Source of the DNA: Evansella clarkii
Lineage (GTDB): Bacteria; Bacillota; Bacilli; Bacillales; Salisediminibacteriaceae
Length of the DNA: 64,000 bases
Direction of reading: 5' to 3'
NCBI RefSeq assembly: GCF_002019695.1
Contig: NZ_KV917376.1
Span: 2,254,386 to 2,318,385, forward strand
Below, one piece after another: positions 44,908-53,532 of the stretch. Numbering within the stretch: position 1 is the first letter of the stretch; each line of letters opens with the position of its first letter. The translations under genes and the position numbers were made by a program. The notes beneath the pieces were generated by a model. It saw only the letters and a program-made list of their open reading frames with translations. It made no database searches and was not told the origin of the DNA.

Positions 44908-45528
44908 ATGGCAAATATTTTAATCCCTTATTACAGTTCGTATGGCCACATTCTGGATATGGTAAAAGCAGCTGCAGAGGGCGCGAAAGAAGTTGACGGT
45001 GCGGAAGTGAGAATCGTGCGGATTGAAGAGTTTGATGTGGTGAAAGATGCCATGTCCTCACAGGAGGCTTACGCAGATGCACAAAATAGGCAGGAAGATA
45101 TTCCTGTTGCTACACATGACGACCTAAAGTGGGCTGACGGGATTATTTGGGGCATACCTACCCGTTACGGCAGTATGCCAGCCCAGATGAAGCAGTATCT
45201 TGATTCAGCAGGAAGTCTTTGGGCAAATGGAGACCTTGAAGGGAAAGTAACTGGTGTGATTACGAGTACCGGATCCATTCACGGTGGACAGGAGACGACA
45301 CCGATCACCGCGCTTATAAACTTCCTTCATTTCGGAATGATTTATGTTGGTCTTCCTTACGGGGAAAACCCGGAGCAGCTGACAACAGACGGTATTGGAG
45401 GCTCGCCTTATTCCGCCGCTACGGTTGCGGGGCCGGACGGCAGCAATCAGCCGGATGAAAGAGAATTCACAATGGCAAAGAGATTAGCTCAGCGTGTCAC
45501 AAAAACTGCAAAGGCTCTGCATGGTTAA
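44908..45528 (+). CDS. wrbA: WrbA-type NAD(P)H:quinone oxidoreductase (type IV)
   Basis: The protein has 206 residues. The flavodoxin-like FMN fold shows IPYYSSYGHI (phosphate loop), PTRYGSMPAQMKQYLDSAGSLW and STGSIHGGQETT, all WrbA marks. The enzyme reduces quinones by two electrons with NAD(P)H, avoiding semiquinone. AAAGGAGAGG precedes ATG. The divergent YodB-like regulator with a sensor cysteine suggests induction by quinones or other electrophiles; this link is inferred from family knowledge and position. Confidence 0.95.
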   Translation: MANILIPYYSSYGHILDMVKAAAEGAKEVDGAEVRIVRIEEFDVVKDAMSSQEAYADAQNRQEDIPVATHDDLKWADGIIWGIPTRYGSMPAQMKQYLDSAGSLWANGDLEGKVTGVITSTGSIHGGQETTPITALINFLHFGMIYVGLPYGENPEQLTTDGIGGSPYSAATVAGPDGSNQPDEREFTMAKRLAQRVTKTAKALHG

Positions 45529-45534
45529 TTTTAT

Positions 45535-45583
45535 GAAGGCTGGCTTTTATGCCTCTACTGGAGGCATCAGCCAGTCTTTTTTT
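45535..45583 (+). terminator. Terminator of wrbA
   Basis: GGCTGGCTTTTATGCCTC / GGAGGCATCAGCCAGTC long stem with T7. The ~330-bp gap that follows has no gene; it ends in a TATAAT at 45869 before the SEDS genes. Confidence 0.88.
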
Positions 45584-45912
45584 GCCGTGGTGAGCGGCTA
45601 CTGGCTGTTTCCGTTGGGAAAGAGGTGCCAAAAGGGCCCATCATGCCCGAATTTCGAGAAATACATAAAGAAAGGTAAGGCAGGATCCCCCCCGTATGCC
45701 CGAACCTCAAAAAACCAGAGAATATAGGGAACACAAGGCCCTTCACCCATTCCCGACTACCCGAAAAAAGTGGCTCGCTGCCTTTTTGTCATCATTCTGT
45801 AAAAAAATAAATAATATATTAATCTCGTGCATCCCTTTAGTCTCTTTTAGACTACTTGAGGTTCTGATATAATAAAAGAATTAAAACTGGGATTGAATGG
45901 CAGGTGAATCCG

Positions 45913-47133
45913 ATGGATGAAGAATCTAAACGGAAATTATATATAGACTGGACTCTTGTTATAACAGTTTCAGTAATGGCTGTTTTCGGCCTTGTTATGA
46001 TATACAGCGCAAGTTTTGTACAGGGGTACGAAACATTTGGAAACATAGCACATTTTTTTGACAGGCAGCTGCAATTTCTAATAATCTCAGCTGTTTTATT
46101 TACTGCCTTTATGTTTTTCCCATACCGGCATTTCCGGAAGCTTTCACCGTTTATCGTTGGGGGATCTGTCCTTCTGCTTGTACTCGTTCTTATCCCCGGC
46201 GTGGGGCATGAAGTGAACGGGGCCACTAGGTGGATTAATGTTGGCGGCTTCAGATTGCAGCCTTCTGAGTTTGTAAAAATCGGGTCGATTATTTATCTGG
46301 CCTATGTTTACTCCCGTAAACAAGCCTATATAAATAAATTCTTTAAAGGGGTTATGCCGCCCCTCGTAGTAGTTATTGTTTTTTTCGGATTAATAATGAT
46401 GCAGCCTGACCTTGGGACAGCAACTTCCATCGTCCTCGTTGCCGGTTTAATAGCTTTCTGCTCCGGAGCAAAGCTGATACATTTAATATCTCTCGGAAGC
46501 ATTGCAGCCTGGGGCCTCTGGCATTACGCTAATTCTGAAACATACCGGTTAAACCGTCTGATTGGGCACAGGAATCCGTTTGAACTGGAAGCTACAGAAG
46601 GTTATCAGCTCGTCCAGTCATACATAGCAATTGCCCATGGAGGACTATCCGGTGCCGGTTTCGGCCAGAGTGTCCAGAAACTGTTCTATCTGCCGGAGGC
46701 ACATACAGACTTTATTCTGGCTATTGTAAGTGAAGAATTAGGCTTACTGGGAATATTATTTGTATTTACATGTATGCTGATTATAATAATTCGTGGTATT
46801 ATTATTGGAGCCCGTTCGCGGGATGCTTTTGGAAGTTTATTAGCCTTCGGGATCGTTTTCCAGCTGGCTATACAAATGGCCTTTAATGCTGGTGCGGTCA
46901 GCGGGCTCCTTCCGATTACAGGGATTCCATTTCCGTTCCTCAGTTATGGGGGCTCTTCATTAATGGTGACCTGTGTGTCTATGGGGATTCTTGCCAATAT
47001 ATCCAGGAGAGCTGAAAAAGAATACAACGAACGCCACAAGGAAGACGTGGAAGCGGAAAGTGAAGTAGCTGCCACCAAGCTCAGTAAAAGAGAGCATCTT
47101 CGTCCGGTGAGATCAATAGGAAATAATAGATAG
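45913..47133 (+). CDS. SEDS-family peptidoglycan glycosyltransferase (FtsW/RodA/SpoVE), copy 1
   Basis: The protein has 406 residues and about ten membrane helices. SEDS proteins polymerise lipid II with a partner class B PBP. The catalytic and signature segments RLQPSEFVKIGSIIYLA, GYQLVQSYIAIAHGG, EAHTDFILAIVSEELG and ITGIPFPFLSYGGSSLM are intact. ATG 45913 follows AGGTG; the frame is open from GTG 45904. A basic C-terminal tail of ~50 residues is FtsW/SpoVE-like. The next gene is a second SEDS protein 9 bp downstream; no PBP lies nearby. Confidence 0.92.
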   Translation: MDEESKRKLYIDWTLVITVSVMAVFGLVMIYSASFVQGYETFGNIAHFFDRQLQFLIISAVLFTAFMFFPYRHFRKLSPFIVGGSVLLLVLVLIPGVGHEVNGATRWINVGGFRLQPSEFVKIGSIIYLAYVYSRKQAYINKFFKGVMPPLVVVIVFFGLIMMQPDLGTATSIVLVAGLIAFCSGAKLIHLISLGSIAAWGLWHYANSETYRLNRLIGHRNPFELEATEGYQLVQSYIAIAHGGLSGAGFGQSVQKLFYLPEAHTDFILAIVSEELGLLGILFVFTCMLIIIIRGIIIGARSRDAFGSLLAFGIVFQLAIQMAFNAGAVSGLLPITGIPFPFLSYGGSSLMVTCVSMGILANISRRAEKEYNERHKEDVEAESEVAATKLSKREHLRPVRSIGNNR

Positions 47134-47142
47134 GTGGTATAG

Positions 47143-48315
47143 ATGCAAGAAAGAAAAACCACGTTACAGCAGCTTGATTATACATTGCTATTTCTTCTTT
47201 TTGTTCTGATGTGTATCAGTCTGCTTGCTATATACAGCGGGACGACCGAACAATACACAGCAGACCGAATGTTTTATGTGAAAAGACAGATCGTCTGGTT
47301 TGGCATAGGTACTATCCTGATGCTGGCAGCGATGAGTATAGATTATGAGTTTTTTAAAAACTTCTCCATTCCATTATACGCTTTAGGAATGGTGCTGCTC
47401 CTTCTCGTTCACTTCTTTGGAATTGAGCATAACGGCGCGCAAAGATGGATTGGGATTGAAGATGGTTTCCGGTTCCAGCCCTCGGAGTTTGTAAAAATCT
47501 TCGTTATTATTACTCTGGCTCATTTGCTTTACCAAATAACGAAAACCCCAAGAGAGAAGTCTTTTAAATCAGATGCAATTGTGATAGGAAAAATTCTGGC
47601 GGTGGGTCTTCCGCCATTTGCATTAATTCTTGTACAGCCTGACCTGGGAACTGCACTTGTTATTGGTGCAATCATATTCAGTATGATTCTGATGTCAGGT
47701 GTGACATACAGGATGATCGGCCTTTTATCTTCCCTTGTGATCCTTGCTATCACTTTTCTGGTCTGGCTGCATAATAATTACTTCAGCTTATTTACAAAGA
47801 TTATTAAGGACCACCAGCTGAGCAGAATCTATGCCTGGCTTGATCCTTCTGCTAATATTGGCGGGGAAGGCTACCAGCTATATCACGCGATACAGGGTAT
47901 AGGGGCAGGTAAATTATACGGGAGCGGCTTAGCTCAAGGGGCAAAATCTCAGAGCGGGATCATCCCTGAGCTTCACACGGACTTTATTTTTACAGTTATT
48001 GGCGAAGAGTTTGGGTTTGTGGGCGCAACCGTGCTGATTGTCGTTTATTTCCTCCTCCTCTATCGTCTTGTCATTATTGCCTTCAGCTGTAATAATACCT
48101 TTGGCACTTATTTGGTGGCAGGAACAATTGGTCTGATTTTGTTCCAGGTATTCCAGAATATCGCTATGACAATAGGTTTAATGCCAATTACTGGTCTTGC
48201 TCTGCCGTTTATTAGTTACGGGGGGAGCGCGCTTCTTACCAATATGATAGCAATAGGGATTGTTCTTAATGTAAATATAAGGACAAAACATTATATGTTT
48301 GGGGAAGAAGATTAA
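47143..48315 (+). CDS. SEDS-family peptidoglycan glycosyltransferase (RodA-like), copy 2
   Basis: The protein has 390 residues and ten membrane helices. Signature segments are FRFQPSEFVKIFVIITLA, GEGYQLYHAIQGIGAG, PELHTDFIFTVIGEEFG and ITGLALPFISYGGSALL. The long loop between helices and short C-terminus are RodA-like, in contrast to copy 1. It begins 9 bp after copy 1, with AGGTGG in the gap, so the two are one operon. In B. subtilis the SEDS genes (rodA, ftsW, spoVE) are at separate loci, so this tandem pair is extra or rearranged. Confidence 0.92.
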   Translation: MQERKTTLQQLDYTLLFLLFVLMCISLLAIYSGTTEQYTADRMFYVKRQIVWFGIGTILMLAAMSIDYEFFKNFSIPLYALGMVLLLLVHFFGIEHNGAQRWIGIEDGFRFQPSEFVKIFVIITLAHLLYQITKTPREKSFKSDAIVIGKILAVGLPPFALILVQPDLGTALVIGAIIFSMILMSGVTYRMIGLLSSLVILAITFLVWLHNNYFSLFTKIIKDHQLSRIYAWLDPSANIGGEGYQLYHAIQGIGAGKLYGSGLAQGAKSQSGIIPELHTDFIFTVIGEEFGFVGATVLIVVYFLLLYRLVIIAFSCNNTFGTYLVAGTIGLILFQVFQNIAMTIGLMPITGLALPFISYGGSALLTNMIAIGIVLNVNIRTKHYMFGEED

Positions 48316-48425
48316 GTGTACACAGAGACATGCCGGAAATGGCGTGCTGGCATTTTACATGGAGAGTTGTTCCGGCAGCTCTCTTTTTTGTACAATAAAA
48401 GAGATGACTGGTAGGTGAAAAAAGT

Positions 48426-49103
48426 ATGTATGCAGGATTTGGAAGACTGGCAAGTGCTTTAGTGGAAATCAACAGATCTAATGTGCCGGTGAGGGTTTAT
48501 TCAAGGACAAAGGAAAAAGTTGTGGAAGCATCTGAAGCTGACAGGAGAATTACCTGGATTGACCCGCAGGATTTTTCGGCGGAAAAAGAAGTCTGGCTGT
48601 TTCTTCCTGCAGATGCTGTGCCGGAGTTTCTGAAGGAAAACCAGCCTTATTTTCACCCGGAGACGGTGTTTTTTTACTGCGCAACAAAAGGTATTTCCGC
48701 AGACATTGCCCCTCTTCTTCAAGATAAGCAGCAGGTGGTACCAGTAAAATTTATCACCGAAGCTGGACAGCTGAAAAAGGATGGAAAAGGAATGGCAGCT
48801 CTGCCTCAGGAATACAGCAGCTGGAAGGGAAGATTGGCAGAGACGTTTGGCGAAACTATGGAAATAGTCATCGCCGAAGAGAAAGAGGTTCTTGCTCTTA
48901 ATAAAGCGGCAACAGAAAAAGCGGTGATTGCTGCAGAGGAGCTGCGCAACGAAATGAAAGAACGGGGTCTTCCGGAAAAATTAATTAATCATGCAAGCAG
49001 GCAGCTTATCCCCGGAGTTATTAACAGTTATGTGGAAGGAAGACTTGGAGGTTTCGGCCAGCAGGTGATAAAAGAGAGAAGGGGGAACAAATATGAGAAT
49101 TGA
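48426..49103 (+). CDS. Rossmann-fold NAD(P)-binding protein (P5C reductase/F420 oxidoreductase-like)
   Basis: The protein has 225 residues. It begins directly in the dinucleotide fold, YAGFGRLASALVEIN with GFGRLA in place of GxGxxG, followed by VRVYSRTKEKV at the second strand and LFLPADAV, the usual pattern of ProC-related reductases. The C-terminal helical domain is short. Substrate is unknown. RBS is modest (GTAGGTG). It overlaps the pseudouridine synthase gene by 11 bp, so they are coupled. Full length for a small member. Confidence 0.75.
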   Translation: MYAGFGRLASALVEINRSNVPVRVYSRTKEKVVEASEADRRITWIDPQDFSAEKEVWLFLPADAVPEFLKENQPYFHPETVFFYCATKGISADIAPLLQDKQQVVPVKFITEAGQLKKDGKGMAALPQEYSSWKGRLAETFGETMEIVIAEEKEVLALNKAATEKAVIAAEELRNEMKERGLPEKLINHASRQLIPGVINSYVEGRLGGFGQQVIKERRGNKYEN

Positions 49104-49809
49104 CAAGCTTCTCGCAAATATGGGTTTTGGTTCAAGAAAAGAAGTGAAACAGCTTCTGAAAAAGGGAGGTGTCACTCTTAGCGGGGCTCCAATTAAGGAC
49201 GCCAAGACGCAGATAGATCCGGAAAAGGACGATATTGAAATTTTTGGCGAGAAGGTGGAGTATAAACCGAACATCTATTTAATGATGAATAAGCCAAAAG
49301 GTGTAATTTCAGCAACCGAGGATGTTGCTGAGAGTACAGTCCTTGATTTGCTCGAAACAGAGGACTTGATCTATGATCCGTTCCCTGTGGGACGCCTTGA
49401 CAAAGACACCACGGGCTTCATGCTCCTGACTAACGACGGAAAACTTGCCCACCAGCTAACTTCCCCGAAGAAGAAAGTGGATAAAACATACCGGGTCCAT
49501 ATTGACGACGTGCTGACAATAGATCAGGAGGAAGTGCTTAAATCTGGAGTGGTGCTGGATGATGGGTATAAAACAAAGCCAGCTCAGCTGGCTTATTATG
49601 AAGGCGAACCTGAAACAACAGTACGGCTCACCATAACAGAAGGAAAGTTTCATCAGGTGAAACGAATGTTTCAGGCTGTAGGCAGAAAAGTGGTCGCATT
49701 GAAACGTGAATCCATTGGCCCTCTGACACTGGACCCTGACCTGAAACCTGGCACATACCGAGAATTAAATGACGACGAAGTGGAGTTATTGCGTAAAGGG
49801 AATTTATGA
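49093..49809 (+). CDS. ytzG: RsuA-type pseudouridine synthase (YtzG)
   Basis: The protein has 238 residues. The N-terminal S4 domain (MRIDKLLANMGFGSRKEVKQ) is followed by the catalytic domain, with the nucleophile Asp in GRLDKDTTGFMLLTNDG and the KTYRVHI and FHQVKRMFQAVG blocks. RsuA in E. coli makes pseudouridine at position 516 of 16S rRNA; the same site is likely but inferred. The start overlaps the preceding Rossmann gene. In B. subtilis the homologue is close to ytgP, as here. Confidence 0.93.
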   Translation: MRIDKLLANMGFGSRKEVKQLLKKGGVTLSGAPIKDAKTQIDPEKDDIEIFGEKVEYKPNIYLMMNKPKGVISATEDVAESTVLDLLETEDLIYDPFPVGRLDKDTTGFMLLTNDGKLAHQLTSPKKKVDKTYRVHIDDVLTIDQEEVLKSGVVLDDGYKTKPAQLAYYEGEPETTVRLTITEGKFHQVKRMFQAVGRKVVALKRESIGPLTLDPDLKPGTYRELNDDEVELLRKGNL

Positions 49810-49909
49810 TTATTGAGGCGAGAGGGACGGACAGTGTTCGTTCCTTTTTGTTGTCTGGTACCTGCGGTGGGGCGTGTTTCTGGGTGGCATTTGTGTGTTT
49901 ATTGGCGAG

Positions 49910-50000
49910 TCGCCGATAAATTGAGAATTTCGCCGATAAAAGCTGCAGCTTCGCCGATAAAAATCAGATTTCGCCGATAAAATTAATTTTTCGCCGATAT
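49910..50000. repeat. Five TCGCCGATA motifs at 20-21-bp spacing
   Basis: TCGCCGATA starts at 49910, 49930, 49951, 49971 and 49991, with variable ~11-bp AT-rich spacers (one is AGCTGCAGCT). Spacing is two helical turns. It lies between convergent ytzG and the DeoR-type gene. A related set is at 61629-61720. Confidence 0.88.
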
Positions 50001-50144
50001 ACACATATAAGAACAAATATTAATAGGGTACATACGCTTTTCATCTCATCTGAATAGGGATTTATCCTCCTGAAGTAAATAAATGAGTGCTTTCATTCTC
50101 TATCCATAGCTAACCCTCTGCAAAAACATTATTTAACGGACTGA

Positions 50145-50190
50145 GAGCCGGTTTCGTATCCGTGAGGTAGCGAAGTCCAGGCTTTTTTTA
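50145..50190 (+). terminator. Imperfect terminator downstream of ytzG
   Basis: AGCCGGTTTCG pairs imperfectly with CGAAGTCCAGGCT and is followed by T7. Confidence 0.55.
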
Positions 50191-50199
50191 CGCTTCAAA

Positions 50200-50236
50200 A
50201 CAAAAAACAGCCCTTCACATGTTTGTGAAGGGCTGC
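50200..50236 (-). terminator. Terminator of the DeoR-type regulator gene
   Basis: CAGCCCTTCACA / TGTGAAGGGCTG 12-bp perfect stem with minus-strand T6. Confidence 0.88.
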
Positions 50237-50267
50237 CTGAAATTAAGCAATAATAGTAATTATATTA

Positions 50268-50495
50268 TCATATCAATTTTGACAGAATTGTCTTACGGCT
50301 GGTAGTTGTCCACTTTCCCCGCTCCGGACTGCTCACGAGATTATGCTGTTCAAGAGCACTTAAATCCCGCTGAATCGTCCTTTGAGTTGTCCCGAATTCT
50401 TCAACCAATTCCTTTGTCGTGACATTTTCTCTCCCTTTAATATAAAAGTAGATGGATTTTATCCTGGTCAGCATCCGGTCAGTTGAAGGTTTCAA
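50268..50495 (-). CDS. ytzE: Small DeoR-type helix-turn-helix protein (YtzE-like)
   Basis: The protein has 75 residues: only the DNA-binding domain, with the DeoR helix-turn-helix NVTTKELVEEFGTTQRTIQRDL and no effector domain. TTG 50495 follows AAGGAGTGG at good spacing. It resembles B. subtilis YtzE by size and neighbourhood (next to ytzG). Without an effector domain it may act with a partner or as a constitutive repressor; the target is unknown. The 306-bp region to pepV holds only its promoter. Confidence 0.82.
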   Translation of the reverse strand: MKPSTDRMLTRIKSIYFYIKGRENVTTKELVEEFGTTQRTIQRDLSALEQHNLVSSPERGKWTTTSRKTILSKLI

Positions 50496-50801
50496 AAAAC
50501 CACTCCTTACCTATTTTCTCTTTTCGCTGTAAAAAGAGTTGTAGAATAAGCTGATTAGTTTTTTCAGCTGCGGTACAAAATTTTCAACCATCCCCCCTTT
50601 CTTTAATTTTACTGTAATAAGGCAGTAAGGTAAAGGATAATTGGTTTACTAGTCGGAAAACTCAGTGTATATTTTCGAGCGAAAGCCTTTCCTCCAAACT
50701 CGTGTTATTATATATTTAATTCGGATTCCTAAAAGACTATGCAGCATTTTGGATGTTCAGCGTAATTTTTCAAATAAATACATATTAATGGAGGTGCCGT
50801 A

Positions 50802-52199
50802 ATGGCTGACTGGCAGGCAGAAGTAGAAAAAAGAGAGACTGAATTTATTTCGGATACCCAGGATTTCCTGAAAATTAAAAGTGTACTGGATGAATCCACC
50901 GCACAGGCTGGATCTCCTTTTGGCAGGGGCATACGGGAGTGCTATGACTGGCTGCTGAATAAGGCGGATAAAGAAGGTTTCACTGTCAAAGATCTCGAGG
51001 GGTATGCAGGCCATATTGAATTTGGGGATGGAGAGGAGATTGTCGGAGTTCTATGCCATATTGATGTAGTACCGGAGGGAGAGGGATGGACCTCACCGCC
51101 CTTCGCAGCGGAAATCCGGGATGGCCGAATTTATGCCAGAGGTGCAATCGACGATAAAGGCCCTACGATGGCCGCCTATTACGCCCTGAAAATAGTGAAA
51201 GAAATGAATCTGCCTCTGAAAAAAAGAGTCCGCATAATTATAGGTACTGATGAGGAAAGCCAGTGGCGCTGTGTTTCTCATTATTTTAAGCTTGAAAGAA
51301 TGCCTGAAACAGGTTTTGCGCCGGATGCTGTCTTCCCAATTATTTATGCAGAAAAAGGAATATGCGACCTCTCCTATACAAAAGACTTAACAAACGGGGA
51401 GAAGGGTGCTGTTTTGGAGTTTCGTGCCGGGGAACGATTCAACATGGTTCCTGAGCAGGCGTTTGCAGTTTTACAGGGAGTCATTCAGGAGGAAGTGGAG
51501 AAATCGTTTAATTTTTATCTGGAGAAAAATCATCTTCAAGGTTCAGTAAGCGGAAATGGCAGCGAAATAAGATTAAACCTTACCGGAAAATCAGCCCATG
51601 GTCTTGAACCAGAGAAGGGGCTGAACAGCGGGCTTTTACTTGCCGCCTATATAACTGACCATATTAAGCTGAATGCTGAAGAGGAAACGTATTTCTCTAT
51701 GCTCAAAAATTTTTTTCTTGAGGACAGCAGGGGGGAGAAACTGGGGATTGCTCATACTGACGAGGAAAAGGGACATGTAACACAGAACCTTGGGATATTA
51801 CGATACAAAGCGGAAGGGAAAGCTGAAATTGGTATTAATCTCAGGTATCCTGAAGGCGCTGACTTTTCGGCTCTTCAACATAAGCTGAATGACTTTTTTA
51901 CAGAAAGCAGTTATCAGGCAGTAATTAAAGCACATGAGAAGCCCCATGCCGTAGAGAAGAGCCATCCTCTTATTAAGACGCTGGCAAAAGTGTATGAAGA
52001 GCAAACCGGAGATGAGGCTGAATGTATAGCCATCGGCGGAGGAACTTATGCGAGGTCCCTTAAAGCCGGTGCCGCCTTTGGGCCTTTGTTTCCCGGAGAA
52101 GAAGATGCAGCTCACCAGGCAGATGAGTATATATCCGTTGCCAGCCTGAAAAAAGCAGCTGCACTTTATGCTCAGGCGATTTACGAACTAGCAAGATAA
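50802..52199 (+). CDS. pepV: PepV-type dipeptidase (M20 family)
   Basis: The protein has 465 residues and is a zinc dipeptidase of broad specificity. Metal ligands appear in LCHIDVVPEG (residues ~83-92, His-x-Asp), ARGAIDDKGP (bridging Asp), GTDEESQWRC (Glu pair, general base) and the C-terminal GGGTYARSL. The central lid domain carries GKSAHGLEPEKG. AAATGGAGGTGCCGTA precedes ATG. The gene is intact and probably monocistronic; a T-less dyad at 52231-52260 follows. Confidence 0.94.
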   Translation: MADWQAEVEKRETEFISDTQDFLKIKSVLDESTAQAGSPFGRGIRECYDWLLNKADKEGFTVKDLEGYAGHIEFGDGEEIVGVLCHIDVVPEGEGWTSPPFAAEIRDGRIYARGAIDDKGPTMAAYYALKIVKEMNLPLKKRVRIIIGTDEESQWRCVSHYFKLERMPETGFAPDAVFPIIYAEKGICDLSYTKDLTNGEKGAVLEFRAGERFNMVPEQAFAVLQGVIQEEVEKSFNFYLEKNHLQGSVSGNGSEIRLNLTGKSAHGLEPEKGLNSGLLLAAYITDHIKLNAEEETYFSMLKNFFLEDSRGEKLGIAHTDEEKGHVTQNLGILRYKAEGKAEIGINLRYPEGADFSALQHKLNDFFTESSYQAVIKAHEKPHAVEKSHPLIKTLAKVYEEQTGDEAECIAIGGGTYARSLKAGAAFGPLFPGEEDAAHQADEYISVASLKKAAALYAQAIYELAR

Positions 52200-52302
52200 A
52201 GGCAGGAATCCAGCTTCTGAAGTTTATGAACAGTGAGCATGAGTCTCCTTATGCTCACTGAAAATAAAAAACAACCTGCATAAACAGCAAGGATGATGGT
52301 AA

Positions 52303-53463
52303 ATGAATCAGCACAAAAAGACGATGTTAAATATGAAAAGCTTTTATTTTTTCTCCTTTTTTGCACTGGGGGGACTGTTTCCCTTATTAAGTGTTTACCT
52401 GCAGAATGAAGCAGGCCTTTCAGGGGCGCAAATTGGCACAATCATGTCTGTGGGTCCCATAGTTATGCTTCTTTCCCAGCCAGTATGGGGTATGCTCAGT
52501 GATTATACCGGCAAGCCAAGAGTGCTTTTAACGGTGGCAGTTGTGATTACCGCCAGCACTGGCCTGTTGTATTTATTTACATATGAATATATCTGGCTGC
52601 TTCTTATCGCTGCCTTACTTGCGTTATTTCAAAGCCCCCTTGTCCCTTTATCAGACAGTATGGCGATGAATTATGTATATAAGCATAAGGAACACTATGG
52701 AAATGTCCGGCTTTGGGGGGCGGCCGGATTTGCTGTGGCCGTCTGGGTTGCTGGAAACCTCTCTGATTTAGCCGGTCTCCAGATTATCTTTTATATTTTT
52801 GCGGCCACCATGCTTTTGAGCGCTGTTTTTTCCATGGGTATGCCAAGAGAGTCGGCTGAAGTAAGTCCTGGGATAAAAAATGGACTTGGGACCTTAATTA
52901 AGATGCCGCGATTTATGATTTTTCTTTTAGTAACATTTCTCGTTTTCGGACCGATCATGGCCAATAACTTTTACTTCGGGCTGTTTATTCAGTTTGCAGG
53001 CGGATCTTTAGCCGGGGTAGGCTTTGCTTTCCTGCTGGCAGCTGGAAGCGAGGTTCCTTTTATGCGCTGGGCAGGAAACTGGATTGAAAGGGCTGGAATA
53101 CTGAAAATCCTTTTTATTGCTTCACTTATTTCCGGTTTAAGATGGCTTTTTTACGTTGCTGGTCCAAGTCCGGTTTTTATTTATGTTACAACTATAATTC
53201 AGGGCTTTTCCATTGGATTGTTTATACCTGCGGCGCTCCAGTATGTAATAAAGATTGCGCCTGGTGAAATCAAAGCAACTGCTGTTTCATTATACTCGGC
53301 AGCAGGAAACGGTCTGGGAGCATGGTTTTTTACTTTTTCGGCAGGGCTGTTAATTGACTGGTTTGGAATATTGTCCGTCTATCTTTTCTACGGGGTGCTG
53401 ACCCTGGCCGGAGCAGTACTGATGCTGGTCATCATACGGCAGGAAAAACAAGTTTCTTTGTAG
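52303..53463 (+). CDS. MFS transporter (MFS_1-like/nucleoside-symporter type)
   Basis: The protein has 386 residues and twelve predicted helices. The loop 2-3 region reads WGMLSDYTGKPRVL, and LWGAAGFAVAVWVAG in helix 4 is typical of the LacY-like MFS_1 group. The second half ends in SLYSAAGNGLGAWFFTFSAG (helix 10-11). Its substrate cannot be inferred. RBS is modest (GGATGATGG). It is convergent with cysK. Confidence 0.85.
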   Translation: MNQHKKTMLNMKSFYFFSFFALGGLFPLLSVYLQNEAGLSGAQIGTIMSVGPIVMLLSQPVWGMLSDYTGKPRVLLTVAVVITASTGLLYLFTYEYIWLLLIAALLALFQSPLVPLSDSMAMNYVYKHKEHYGNVRLWGAAGFAVAVWVAGNLSDLAGLQIIFYIFAATMLLSAVFSMGMPRESAEVSPGIKNGLGTLIKMPRFMIFLLVTFLVFGPIMANNFYFGLFIQFAGGSLAGVGFAFLLAAGSEVPFMRWAGNWIERAGILKILFIASLISGLRWLFYVAGPSPVFIYVTTIIQGFSIGLFIPAALQYVIKIAPGEIKATAVSLYSAAGNGLGAWFFTFSAGLLIDWFGILSVYLFYGVLTLAGAVLMLVIIRQEKQVSL

Positions 53464-53493
53464 ACGGAACGAGGAAAAGCTAATCTACACAGG

Positions 53494-53527
53494 AAAATCC
53501 CTCATTGCCGTAATGAGGGATTTAAAG
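53494..53527. terminator. Terminator between the MFS gene and cysK
   Basis: AAATCCCTCATT / AATGAGGGATTT perfect 12-bp stem, short T-runs on both sides. Confidence 0.6.
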
Positions 53528-53532
53528 TCTGA

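Noticed and set aside
45594-45903. Small gene in the gap after wrbA
   Set aside because: The only frame (45494-45727) overlaps the end of wrbA and its terminator, and has no RBS.
52231-52260. Terminator after pepV
   Set aside because: CAGTGAGCAT/ATGCTCACTG forms a good stem, but no T-run follows on either strand.
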